From positions 1-64,000 of the forward strand of contig NZ_MAXF01000110.1 in NCBI RefSeq assembly GCF_001704635.1: a stretch of DNA of 64,000 nucleotides. Direction: 5' to 3'. Below are positions 41,012 through 49,662 of this stretch, one piece after another. The notes beneath the pieces are model-generated. The model saw only the letters and a list, made by a program, of their open reading frames with translations. It was not told the DNA's origin and searched no databases. Every line of letters starts with the position of its first letter. Within the stretch, counting starts at the first letter, position 1. Position numbers and translations under genes: made by a program. Source of the stretch: Streptomyces sparsogenes (GTDB taxonomy: Bacteria; Actinomycetota; Actinomycetes; Streptomycetales; Streptomycetaceae).

Positions 41012-43707
41012 CCACCGCCAAGCGCGGCCTCGCCGTGCCCGACCTCTCCCTCGTGGTGCTCATCGGCACCACCGGCTCCGGCAAGTCCACCTTCGCCCGG
41101 CGCCACTTCCTGCCCACCCAGATCGTCTCCTCGGACGTCTGCCGGGGGCTGGTCGCCGACGACGAGAACGACCAGAGCGCCACCCCCGACGCCTTCGACG
41201 TGCTCCACTACATCGCGGGCAAGCGGCTCGCCGCCGGGCGGCTCACCGTCGTCGACGCGACCAACGTCCAGCCCCAGGCCCGCCGCAGCCTGATCGGGCT
41301 CGCCCGCGAACACGACGTGCTGCCCGTCGCCATCGTCCTCGACGTGCCGGAGGGCGTCTGCGCGCGGCGCAACGCCGAGCGGCCCGACCGGGCGGACCTG
41401 CCCGCCCATGTCATCCCCCGCCAGCGGCGCGAGCTGCGCCGGTCGCTGAAGTCCCTGGAGCGCGAGGGCTTCCGCAAGGTGCACATCCTGCGCGGCGAGG
41501 AGGAGGTGGCGGCCGCCGAGGTCGTCACCGAGCGCCGCTACAACGACCTGCGCCACCTGACCGGCCCGTTCGACATCATCGGCGACGTCCACGGCTGCCG
41601 CTCGGAGCTGGAGACCCTGCTCGGCAGGCTCGGCTACGTACTGCGCCGCGACCCCCTCGGCCGCCCCGTCGACGCCACCCACCCCGAGGGCCGCACGGCC
41701 GTCTTCGTCGGCGACCTCGTCGACCGCGGGCCCGACAGCCCGGGCGTGCTGCGCCTGGTGATGGGCATGGTCGCCTCGGGCGCCGCGCTGTGCGTGCCCG
41801 GCAACCACGAGAACAAGCTCGGCCGCTACCTGGGGGGCCGCAACGTCCGGAACACCCACGGCCTGGCCGAGACCATCGAGCAGCTGGAGAAGGAGGACGC
41901 CACCGACCCCGCCTTCCGCGAGCGGGTGCGGGAGTTCATCGCCTCGCTCGTCAGCCACTACGTGCTGGACGGCGGCGCCCTGGTGGTCTGCCACGCCGGG
42001 CTGCCCGAGAAGTACCACGGCCGCACCTCCGGCCGGGTCCGCTCGCACGCGCTCTACGGCGACACGACCGGCGAGACCGACGAGTTCGGCCTGCCCGTGC
42101 GCTACCCGTGGGCCGAGGACTACCGCGGCCGCGCCGCCGTCGTCTACGGCCACACCCCCACCCCGCGGGCCTCCTGGCTGAACAACACCATCTGCCTCGA
42201 CACCGGCTGTGTTTTCGGCGGCAGGATGACCGCCCTGCGCTGGCCCGAGCGCGAGCTGGTGGACGTCCCCGCCGAGCGGGTCTGGTACGAGCCCGTCAAG
42301 CCGCTGGCGACCGAGGGCCCGGGCGGCGCCGACGGCCGCCCGCTCGACCTGAAGGACGTGCAGGGCCGCCGGGTCGTCGAGACCCGCCACATGGGCCGCG
42401 TCGCCGTGAAGGAGGAGAACGCGGCGGCGGCGCTGGAGGTCATGAGCCGCTTCGCGATCGACCCCCGGCTCCTCCCGTACCTCCCGCCGACCATGGCCCC
42501 CTGCGCCACCTCGCGCGAACCCGGCTACCTGGAGCACCCGGCGGAGGCGTTCGCCGCCTACCGGGCGGACGGGGTGCGCGAGGTGGTGTGCGAGGAGAAG
42601 CACATGGGGTCGCGCGCGGTGGTGCTGGTCTGCCGCGACGAGGAGGTGGCGGGCGAGCGCTTCGGCACGCTCGAGGGCGTGTCCGGCGCGCTGTGCACGC
42701 GCACGGGCCGGCCGTTCTTCGACGACCCGGCGATGACCGAGCGCGTCCTGCGCCGGCTGCGCGGCACCATCGGCCACGAGGGCCTGTGGGAGGAGCTGGA
42801 CACCGACTGGCTGCTGCTCGACGCCGAGCTGATGCCCTGGTCACTGAAGGCGGAGGGGCTGCTGCGCAACCAGTACGCGGCCGTGGGCGCGGCCGCCGGC
42901 GCCGCGTTCCCCGGGGCGCTGGCCGCCCTGGAGTCGGCCGCCGCGCGCGGCGTGGAGGTGACCGCCCTGCTCGGCAAGCAGCGCGAGCGGGCCTCGGACG
43001 CGGCCGCCTTCACCGAGGCGTACCGCCGCTACTGCTGGCCGGTCGGCGATCCGCGGCGCGGCTGGCCGGGCGAGGAGCGGGAGACCGGCCGCCGGGCGGT
43101 GGGGGCGCGCGGCACGGACGGGCTGGACGGCATCCGGCTGGCGCCGTTCCAGATCCTGGCGGCGCGCGGCCGCAGCCTCGCCGCGCTGCCCCACGACCAG
43201 CAGCTCGCGATGATCGACCGGCTCATCGAGCGGGAGGAGCTCGACGTCTACGCCAACAACTCCATCTGCGCCTTCACCCCCACGTATGTGAACCGGCTGC
43301 TCGCCCCCACCCGCCGGCTGGTCGTCGACACCGAGGACGAGGCGTCGGTCGCCGAGGGCGTGCGGTGGTGGCTGGAGCTGACGGAGGCCGGCGGCGAGGG
43401 CATGGTGGTCAAACCGCTGCAGGGGCTCGTCCGCAAGGGGGACGGCCGCCTGGTGCAGCCCGGCGTCAAGTGCCGCGGCCGCGAGTACCTCCGGATCATC
43501 TACGGCCCGGAGTACACCCGCCCCGAGCACCTGGACCGGCTGCGGGAGCGGCACCTGGGCCACAAGCGGTCGCTCGCGCTGCGCGAGTACGCGCTCGGGC
43601 TCGAGGCGCTGGACCGGCTGGCGGACGGGGAGCCGCTGTGGCGGGTCCACGAGGCGGTCTTCGGCGTGCTGGCCCTGGAGTCCGAGCCGGTGGACCCCCG
43701 GCTGTAG
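41008..43707 (+). CDS. pnkp: Polynucleotide kinase-phosphatase-ligase Pnkp
   Basis: A trifunctional 899-aa RNA repair enzyme that heals and seals cleaved RNA with Hen1. N-terminal 5'-OH kinase: Walker A GTTGSGKST (Lys26). Central calcineurin-like 2',3'-phosphatase: GDVHGCRSELETLL, GDLVDRGPDSPG and GNHENK. C-terminal ligase/adenylyltransferase: nucleophile Lys531 in CEEKHMGSRAVV, later EGMVVKP and PGVKCRGREYLRI. All three catalytic sets are intact. The gene overlaps hen1 by 4 nt, the usual arrangement of this operon. Confidence 0.94.
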   Translation: MTTAKRGLAVPDLSLVVLIGTTGSGKSTFARRHFLPTQIVSSDVCRGLVADDENDQSATPDAFDVLHYIAGKRLAAGRLTVVDATNVQPQARRSLIGLAREHDVLPVAIVLDVPEGVCARRNAERPDRADLPAHVIPRQRRELRRSLKSLEREGFRKVHILRGEEEVAAAEVVTERRYNDLRHLTGPFDIIGDVHGCRSELETLLGRLGYVLRRDPLGRPVDATHPEGRTAVFVGDLVDRGPDSPGVLRLVMGMVASGAALCVPGNHENKLGRYLGGRNVRNTHGLAETIEQLEKEDATDPAFRERVREFIASLVSHYVLDGGALVVCHAGLPEKYHGRTSGRVRSHALYGDTTGETDEFGLPVRYPWAEDYRGRAAVVYGHTPTPRASWLNNTICLDTGCVFGGRMTALRWPERELVDVPAERVWYEPVKPLATEGPGGADGRPLDLKDVQGRRVVETRHMGRVAVKEENAAAALEVMSRFAIDPRLLPYLPPTMAPCATSREPGYLEHPAEAFAAYRADGVREVVCEEKHMGSRAVVLVCRDEEVAGERFGTLEGVSGALCTRTGRPFFDDPAMTERVLRRLRGTIGHEGLWEELDTDWLLLDAELMPWSLKAEGLLRNQYAAVGAAAGAAFPGALAALESAAARGVEVTALLGKQRERASDAAAFTEAYRRYCWPVGDPRRGWPGEERETGRRAVGARGTDGLDGIRLAPFQILAARGRSLAALPHDQQLAMIDRLIEREELDVYANNSICAFTPTYVNRLLAPTRRLVVDTEDEASVAEGVRWWLELTEAGGEGMVVKPLQGLVRKGDGRLVQPGVKCRGREYLRIIYGPEYTRPEHLDRLRERHLGHKRSLALREYALGLEALDRLADGEPLWRVHEAVFGVLALESEPVDPRL

Positions 43708-43722
43708 CCGGGCCGGCCGCAC

Positions 43723-43765
43723 GGGGTGCCGGTGTCCGCCGGTGTCCATGCCGCACCGGCACCCC
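43723..43765. terminator. Bidirectional hairpin between pnkp and the DUF4235 gene
   Basis: GGGGTGCCGGTG (43723-43734) pairs perfectly with CACCGGCACCCC (43754-43765) around a 19-nt loop. It sits between the convergent stop codons at 43707 and 43777 and can serve both genes. Confidence 0.65.
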
Positions 43766-43776
43766 TCGCGGGCGCG

Positions 43777-44043
43777 TCAGCCGGGCCAGGTGCCGGTCAG
43801 ACGGCGTACGGCGGTGGCCCCGGCGCGGTCGACGGCGGCCTTGACCACGGAGAAGATGGCGCCCTGCAGCGCGGTGGCGAGCAGTACCTCCCCCCAGGCG
43901 CGTTCCTCGTCGGTGGCGCCGGGGGCGTCATCCTCGTGGCCGAGCAGTTTCCAGGTCTTGTTGAACACCGCTCTGGCGGCCATCCCGCTGACCGCGCCCA
44001 GGACGAAACCCACCGGCTTGTATGCGATCTTCGACGCCTTCAC
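43777..44043 (-). CDS. DUF4235 small membrane protein
   Basis: An 88-aa actinobacterial DUF4235 protein. It has a hydrophobic N-terminal helix (KPVGFVLGAVSGMAARAVF), then NKTWKLLGHEDDAPGATDEE and a second hydrophobic segment (LLATALQGAIFSVVKAAVDR). The function of the family is not known to me. The GTG start at 44043 is chosen because AAAGGGG lies 8 nt upstream and the family begins with this Lys-rich helix. It starts ~85 nt after the PAP2 gene on the same strand. Confidence 0.8.
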   Translation of the reverse strand: MKASKIAYKPVGFVLGAVSGMAARAVFNKTWKLLGHEDDAPGATDEERAWGEVLLATALQGAIFSVVKAAVDRAGATAVRRLTGTWPG

Positions 44044-44128
44044 CCGGCGCACCCCTTTCCATGGCGTTCGTGCTCGCTGGTCGGGCGAGTACCCACAACG
44101 GCCCACTTCAGGGCGTTTCAGGGCGGGG

Positions 44129-44710
44129 CTACAGCAGGCGCCGCAGCAGCAGCCCCGGGGCGCGCCGGGTGAGCCAGGCGCTGAGCAGGCCGATGGCGGC
44201 GCCGGTGGCGACGTCGCTGGGGTAGTGGGCGCCCGACTGGACCCGCTCGACGGACACCATGGCCGCCGGCACGGCACAGGCGATTCCGGCGGCCGGCCAG
44301 GTGGGCGCGACGGCGGCGGTGAAGGCGACCGCGGCCGCGGTGTGTCCGGAGGGGAAGGACGAGGAGTCGGGACGGTCCTCGACCTCGTCGTGCGGAAACC
44401 ACTCCTTCGGCGGCCTGGGCCGGTCGGCGACCTGCTTGCACAGGCCGTTGGAGACCAGCTGGGCCATCGTGAGCGCGGCTACCCCCGCGGCCGCCGCCTT
44501 CCGGCCCCGCCACCCGCCGAACGCGGCCATCGCCGCGGCGGCGCCGCACCACAGTTTCGCGCTCTCCGCCGCCTCCTCCACACCCGACAGCACCCGGCCG
44601 ACGCCGCTCGGAACGCGTGAGCCCGTCCGCCGCGCCACGACTCGGTCGGTCTCCTGCAATCTCTCCAGCAACCTCATGAGCTGCGCATATCCCAGTGACG
44701 GCCGGTACAC
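44129..44710 (-). CDS. PAP2-family membrane phosphatase
   Basis: A PAP2 (type 2 phosphatidic acid phosphatase-like) protein of ~193 aa with several membrane helices. The three-part active site is present: KQVADRPRPP, SFPSGHTAAA and VERVQSGAHYPSDV. Likely substrates are lipid or undecaprenyl diphosphates at the outer membrane face. The start is uncertain: GTG 44710 has GGAA upstream and includes a conserved-looking GYAQLMRLLERL; ATG 44677 would give 182 aa. It lies 29 nt after the YihY gene and is probably co-transcribed. Confidence 0.82.
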   Translation of the reverse strand: MYRPSLGYAQLMRLLERLQETDRVVARRTGSRVPSGVGRVLSGVEEAAESAKLWCGAAAAMAAFGGWRGRKAAAAGVAALTMAQLVSNGLCKQVADRPRPPKEWFPHDEVEDRPDSSSFPSGHTAAAVAFTAAVAPTWPAAGIACAVPAAMVSVERVQSGAHYPSDVATGAAIGLLSAWLTRRAPGLLLRRLL

Positions 44711-44739
44711 ACCCGCCCATTCCTGCCGTGCCACGCGTG

Positions 44740-45765
44740 CTACTCCAGCCGGCGGCGGTCCTCCTCGTCCCACGTGCGGACATCGCGCGGCTCGACGTAC
44801 GGCTCCTCGTGGGGCGGGTACCCGCCGACGACGGCGCGCTGGCGGGCGGCCTCGGCGTCGAACTCCAGGCCCAGCAGGATGGCGATGTTGGTGATCCACA
44901 ACCACACCAGGAAGACGATCACACCGGCGAAGGTGCCGTAGGTCTTGTTGTACGAGGCGAAATTGGCCACGTAGGAGGCGAACCCCGCCGACGCGAGCAT
45001 CCAGATGACCAGGGCGAGGAAGCTGCCCGGCGTGATCCACTTGAAGCCGCGTACCTTCGCGTTGGGGCTGGCCCAGTACAGGATCGCGATCATGAGGATG
45101 ACCAGGAGGATCAGGACCGGCCACTTCGCGATCGACCACACGGTCAGCGCCGTGTGGCCGACCCCGAGCAGGTCGCCGGCGCGGCGGGCCAGGGGCCCGG
45201 TGAAGACCACGATCAGGGCGCTGATCACCGCGAGGACCATCAGCGCGACGGTGAGGGCCAGCCGCAAGGGCAGCACCTTCCACAGCGGGCGGCCTTCCGG
45301 TATGTCGTAGACGGCGTTGGAGGCGCGGATGAACGCGGCCACGTAGCCGGAGGCCGACCAGATGGCCAGGGCCAGGCCGACGACCGCCATGACGGACCCG
45401 ACGCCGGCGTTGCCCTGGAGCTGCCGCACCGCCTTGCGGATCACATCGCGGGCGGCGCCCGGGGTGAGCTGCTGCACGTTGTCCAGAACCGCGCTGGTGG
45501 CCGACTGCCCGGCGACGCCCAGCAGGGAGACCAGCACCAGCAGCGCGGGGAACAGCGCCAGGATGGCGTAATAGGTCAGGGCCGCCGCACGGTCGGTCAG
45601 CTCGTCGTCCTTGAACTCCTTGAACGTTCCGCGCAGCACCGCCCACCACGACTTCTTCGGCATCTGGGCCGGAGTGTCCGGTGCCCTGCGCTCCACCGCC
45701 GGATCCGGACCGAAGTCCTCCGGCTCCTCCGCCCGCTTGCGTCCCAGTCTCTTGAACTTCGCCAT
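44740..45765 (-). CDS. YihY/BrkB-family inner-membrane protein
   Basis: A 341-aa membrane protein of the YihY/virulence factor BrkB family, of unknown transport role. Typical signatures: the conserved start of the first helix (DRAAALTYYAILALFPALLV), six hydrophobic segments, and the conserved SYNKTYGTFAGVIVFLVWLW plus NIAILLGLEFDAE. N- and C-terminal tails are charged and cytosolic. ATG 45765 is preferred; a GTG at 45798 is possible but neither has a strong ribosome site. It heads a minus-strand run with PAP2 and DUF4235 genes. Confidence 0.85.
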   Translation of the reverse strand: MAKFKRLGRKRAEEPEDFGPDPAVERRAPDTPAQMPKKSWWAVLRGTFKEFKDDELTDRAAALTYYAILALFPALLVLVSLLGVAGQSATSAVLDNVQQLTPGAARDVIRKAVRQLQGNAGVGSVMAVVGLALAIWSASGYVAAFIRASNAVYDIPEGRPLWKVLPLRLALTVALMVLAVISALIVVFTGPLARRAGDLLGVGHTALTVWSIAKWPVLILLVILMIAILYWASPNAKVRGFKWITPGSFLALVIWMLASAGFASYVANFASYNKTYGTFAGVIVFLVWLWITNIAILLGLEFDAEAARQRAVVGGYPPHEEPYVEPRDVRTWDEEDRRRLE

Positions 45766-45814
45766 GAGCAGGCGGGTAACCACAAAAGGCCCAGTCACCC
45801 GGTGCCGGCCCCGG

Positions 45815-46792
45815 TCACCTCTGTGGGACGGCCGCCGGGCGGCGGGCGCGGAAGGCGCGGCGGTAGTCGTGCGGTGGCACTCCCACCGCGCGGGTGAAGT
45901 GGCGCCGCAGATTGGCCGCCGTGCCCAGGCCGCACAGCTCCGCCACCCGGTCCACCGGCAGGTCCCCGCCCTCCAGCAGCTCCCGGGCCCGCGCGATGCG
46001 CTGGGCCTGCAGCCAGCGCAGCGGTGTGGTGCCGGTGGCGGCGTGGAAGCGCCGGGCCAGGGTGCGGGGGCTGGTGTGGGCGCGGCGGGCCAGGTCGGCG
46101 ACGGTCAGCGGGGTGTGCAGGCGCTCGGTGGCCCAGTGCAGCAGCGGGGCGAGCGAGTCGTCGGTGCGCTCCGGCAGCGGCGCCTCGATGTACTGGGCCT
46201 GGCCGCCCGGCCGGTGGGCGGGCGCGACCAGCTGCCGCGCCAGGGTGTTGGCGGCCGCGCTGCCGAAGTCCTCGCGCACCAGGTGCAGGCACACGTCGAT
46301 GCACGCGGTCGACCCCGCCCCCGTGAGCACGTCGCCGTGGTCCACGTAGAGCACGGAGGGATCGACCCGCACCGCCGGGTAGCGCTCGGCGAGCAGCGCC
46401 GCGTACATCCAGTGGGTGGCGGCCGTGCGGCCGTCGAGGAGCCCGGTGGCGGCGAGCGTGAAGGCGCCCGAGCACAGCGACACCACGCGGGCGCCGCGCC
46501 GGTGGGCCTCGCGCAGCGCGTCGACGAGTTCGCCGGGCGGGTCGCCGCGCACATCGGCGGAGGCCGGGACGATCACCGTGTCCGCGGTGATCAGCTCCTC
46601 GATCCCGTACGGCGTGTGCGCGGCGAACCAGGATCGGGTGGCGACCGGGCCGCTGTCCGGGCCGATCCCGCAGACCCGCAAGTCGTACCAGCCGTCGGGC
46701 AGTTCGGGGCGGTCGGTGCCGAAGACGTGGCAGGGCACGGCCAGATCGAAGATCGGCATACCGGCGGTGACGGCGAGGGCTATGGAGGGCAT
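45815..46792 (-). CDS. GlxA-type AraC-family regulator with DJ-1/PfpI domain
   Basis: A 325-aa transcription factor. The N-terminal DJ-1/PfpI (class I glutamine amidotransferase-like) domain shows the elbow VVSLCSGAFTLAATGLLDG and the following ATHWMYAALLAERYP typical of GlxA-like regulators. The C-terminal AraC double helix-turn-helix reads PLTVADLARRAHTSPRTLAR and VAELCGLGTAANLRRHF. ATG 46792 begins the conserved MPSIALAVTAGMPIFDLAVP. It is divergent from the MFS exporter gene 72 bp away and is its likely regulator. Confidence 0.88.
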   Translation of the reverse strand: MPSIALAVTAGMPIFDLAVPCHVFGTDRPELPDGWYDLRVCGIGPDSGPVATRSWFAAHTPYGIEELITADTVIVPASADVRGDPPGELVDALREAHRRGARVVSLCSGAFTLAATGLLDGRTAATHWMYAALLAERYPAVRVDPSVLYVDHGDVLTGAGSTACIDVCLHLVREDFGSAAANTLARQLVAPAHRPGGQAQYIEAPLPERTDDSLAPLLHWATERLHTPLTVADLARRAHTSPRTLARRFHAATGTTPLRWLQAQRIARARELLEGGDLPVDRVAELCGLGTAANLRRHFTRAVGVPPHDYRRAFRARRPAAVPQR

Positions 46793-46864
46793 GGCAGAAA
46801 TGTAGCGGGTGCTGTCACTCTTGCCACTCGTGAGCCCGTGCCGCGCCGTCGATGCTGGATGGGC

Positions 46865-48454
46865 ATGAAGATCCCTTCCGCCAAGGCCCAGGGGAGCGGT
46901 GTGCCCCCCGCCCCCCTCCCCGGCCCCGAACCCGATCCCCGGCCCGAGTCCGGTACTGTCCCCGGGTCCGATCCCGGGTCCGATCCCGGGTCCGAACCCG
47001 ATCCCCGTCGCTGGCTGATACTCGCCGTGGCGTCCACGGCGCAGTTCCTCGCCGTGCTCGACCTGATCGCCGTGAACATCGCCTTCCCGGCGATCGGCGC
47101 GGACTTCCGCTCCGCCTCCACCGCCGGGCTCTCCTGGGTCCTGAACGCCTACACCATCGTGCTGGCGGCGCTGCTGGTCCCGGCGGGCAGGCTCGCCGAC
47201 GAGACGGGCAGGCGCCGTTCGTTCCTGCTGGGCATGGCCCTGTTCGGGCTGGCCTCGATCGGCTGCGGGGCGGCCCCGGGCCTGGGCTGGCTGATCGCGG
47301 CCCGTGTGGTGCAGGGCGTGGCGGCGGCGGTGGTGGTGCCCACCTCCCTCTCGCTGGCGCTGCCCGCCTTCGCGCCGCGCGAGCAGGCCACGGCCGTGGG
47401 GGTGTGGACCGCGGTCAGTGCGGTGGCGGCCAGTTCGGGGCCGGTGGTGGGCGGGCTGCTCGCGGCCCTCGACTGGCGGTGGATCTTCCTGATCAACGCC
47501 CCGGTGGTGCTGGGCGCGGTAGCGGCGGGCCTGCGCCTCCTGCCCCGCACCGAGCCCGTACGGCCTGGTCAGGCCGCCGAGTCCGTACGCACCGAGCCCG
47601 TACCCGCCGAGGGCGCCCGGGCCGAGCCCGTACGCACTCGCGCCGTCCGCCGGCTCGATCCGCTCGGCACCCTGCTGGTGCTCATGGCCACCGGCTCCCT
47701 GACCACGGCGTGCGTCCAGGCGCCGGAGTGGGGGTACGCCGCGCCCGCCACCCTCGCCTTCCTGGGTGTGGGCGTCGTGGCGGGCGCGCTGTGCGCGGCG
47801 CATGTGCGGCGGCACCCGGACCCGGTGGTGGACCCGGCGCTGTTCCGCACGCGGGGGTTCACCACCGCCGCCCTCGGCCTGCTCAGCTACTTCCTCGCCT
47901 ATTCGGCGATCCTGCTCGCCGCGACCTGGATGTTCTCCGGCGTGTGGGGCTACTCGACGCGCCGCGCGGGCCTGGCCGTCGCTCCCTGGCCGCTGACGGT
48001 GCTGGTCGTCTCCGCCTTGTCGGGCCGGATCGTCCGGGCCCTGGGGGAGCGGCGCGGGGCCGTGCTGGGGGCCGTCGCCTTCACCGCGGCGCCGCTGTGG
48101 TGGCTCGTCGCGGCGGGCCCGTCCGGCGATGGGGCGCACTACGCGGCCGGTTTCCTGCCGGGTCTTGTGCTCGCCGGGATCGGTGCGGGCCTGTACCAGC
48201 CGGTCATGTTCGCCGCGGCCGGGCTGCTTCCCGCCCGGCGGCTGTCCGTGGGTTCCGGCGTGCTGATGATGTCGCGGCAGGGCGGCACCGCGCTGGGCGT
48301 CGCGGCCCTGGTGGTGGTCACCGGCGGCGCCCGGCAGCCCGGCCTGGCGGACCTGCGCGCGGGCTGGGTCTTCGCGGCCGTGGCCGCCGCGGTCGCGGCG
48401 CTCGCGGGCGCGGTGTTCCGCACCGCCGACGGCAAGGCGGCGAGGCGCCATTGA
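46865..48454 (+). CDS. MFS drug exporter of the EmrB/QacA (DHA2) type
   Basis: A 529-aa proton-driven efflux pump. Hallmarks are the first helix with motif D1 (QFLAVLDLIAVNIAFPAIGA), motif A-like LADETGRRRSFLLGMALF and motif C-like AVSAVAASSGPVVGGLLAAL, with about 14 membrane segments. Residues ~20-48 are a Pro/Asp/Gly-rich leader with repeated PGSD units; a loop near 235-260 has repeated SVRTEPV-like segments. The substrate is unknown. ATG 46865 or an in-frame ATG at 46859 can serve as start. It is divergent from the GlxA-type regulator. Confidence 0.87.
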   Translation: MKIPSAKAQGSGVPPAPLPGPEPDPRPESGTVPGSDPGSDPGSEPDPRRWLILAVASTAQFLAVLDLIAVNIAFPAIGADFRSASTAGLSWVLNAYTIVLAALLVPAGRLADETGRRRSFLLGMALFGLASIGCGAAPGLGWLIAARVVQGVAAAVVVPTSLSLALPAFAPREQATAVGVWTAVSAVAASSGPVVGGLLAALDWRWIFLINAPVVLGAVAAGLRLLPRTEPVRPGQAAESVRTEPVPAEGARAEPVRTRAVRRLDPLGTLLVLMATGSLTTACVQAPEWGYAAPATLAFLGVGVVAGALCAAHVRRHPDPVVDPALFRTRGFTTAALGLLSYFLAYSAILLAATWMFSGVWGYSTRRAGLAVAPWPLTVLVVSALSGRIVRALGERRGAVLGAVAFTAAPLWWLVAAGPSGDGAHYAAGFLPGLVLAGIGAGLYQPVMFAAAGLLPARRLSVGSGVLMMSRQGGTALGVAALVVVTGGARQPGLADLRAGWVFAAVAAAVAALAGAVFRTADGKAARRH

Positions 48455-48627
48455 CGTGCCTGTGACAGGTGCCTAACGTTCTGTCGCCCATGTCGGTCGC
48501 GGGCTTCCGCGCCACCCGCCCGCCGTGCCATGACGGAGCGGACCCGATGTGAGGGTGTTCTCCGCGAGCCGGACGACGTACGTATCGATATGCGGCTCCG
48601 CCGCGTGGCACCGAGCGGGGAGGGCGG

Positions 48628-49320
48628 ATGAGTCTCTTCGAGGGCGGCAGGCCGTTCCTGCACGCGCTCCCCGCCCAGGACCGGCGCGCGCTGCTGGCGC
48701 TCGGCAGACGCCGCACGTACGAGCCCTCCCAAATAGTGCTGCGCGAGCACGACCGCACGACCTTCGTCGTCGCCATCACCTCCGGCTGGGCCACCGTCTC
48801 GGTGGAGACCGAGCGCGGCGTCCGTCTGATACTGGCGCTGCGCGGGGCGGGCGAGGTGGTGGGCGACCAGGCCGCCGTGGACCACGGCTCGCGCAGCGCC
48901 ACGGTCACCGCGCTCGGGCGGCTGGAGGCGGTCGTCGTCTCCGGTGACCGCTTCCGGGCTTATCTGGCCGCGCGCCCCGCCGCCACCGTCCTGATCATGC
49001 GTCAGCTCAGCTCCCGGCTGCGCAGCTCCGACGGCGAACGGCGCTCCCTGGCCTCCGAGAAGGTGCTCCAGCGGCTGGCGGCCCGCCTCGTCGAACTCGC
49101 CGAACGGACCGGCCGCCCGGAGGCCGACGGCGCCATCTCCGTGGATCTGCCCCTGCCCCAGCACGACATCGCCGCCGCCGTGGGGTCCACCCGGGAAGCG
49201 GTCGCCAAGGCGCTGCGCCTGCTGCGCGACCAGGGCGTGGTGCGGACCGCCTCGCGTCGCTTCGTGGTCATGGACGCCGGGCTGCTGCGCCTGCTGGCCG
49301 AGGGGCGCGCGACGGGGTGA
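48628..49320 (+). CDS. Crp/Fnr-family transcriptional regulator
   Basis: A 230-aa regulator with an N-terminal cyclic-nucleotide-binding fold (FLHALPAQDRRALLALGRRR, GAGEVVGDQAAVDHGSRSAT) and a C-terminal helix-turn-helix (LPQHDIAAAVGSTREAVAKA, LRLLRDQGVV). The PRAAVS-type cAMP contact motif of E. coli Crp is not preserved, and no Cys cluster for an Fnr-type iron-sulfur centre is visible. A purine-rich GAGGGCGG precedes the ATG. It stands alone between the MFS gene and the HEAT-like pair. Confidence 0.87.
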   Translation: MSLFEGGRPFLHALPAQDRRALLALGRRRTYEPSQIVLREHDRTTFVVAITSGWATVSVETERGVRLILALRGAGEVVGDQAAVDHGSRSATVTALGRLEAVVVSGDRFRAYLAARPAATVLIMRQLSSRLRSSDGERRSLASEKVLQRLAARLVELAERTGRPEADGAISVDLPLPQHDIAAAVGSTREAVAKALRLLRDQGVVRTASRRFVVMDAGLLRLLAEGRATG

Positions 49321-49662
49321 CCGGCCGCGCCGGGCCCGCCAACGGGCGCCAGCGCGTGAGCCCCCGGATAATCTCCGCCGACTGTGTAAACGGCTACAGC
49401 CGCTCGGGCCCCGGGCCGCGACCCTGAAGAAGGCGCGGGGACGGGACCGTGTGCGACGGGGGTGTACGCGGCCCAGCGCCCGGCACCGGAGCAGGGCGGC
49501 GGAGCGGAGCACGGGGGCAGAGCCCCGCCGCCGGCTTCGGCCACGGGAGCCACCCACGCCACCGGCACCTTCGGACCCGACCCCCTCGGAACCACCAACC
49601 ACAGCCACCGGACACGGACGGCATCGGGCACGTACGGCATCGGGCACGAAGGACGGCGGGCG
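49321..49662. other. Intergenic region before the HEAT-like gene
   Basis: 342 bp. The first ~140 bp are non-coding in appearance. From GTG 49462 the frame of the following gene is open and could add 67 low-complexity residues (His/Gly/Thr-rich) to that protein. No promoter could be assigned. Confidence 0.3.

Noticed and set aside
45815..48451. Extension of the GlxA-type regulator into an 878-aa protein
   Set aside because: The extra upstream part is antisense to the MFS exporter; the regulator family starts at MPSIALAV (46792).
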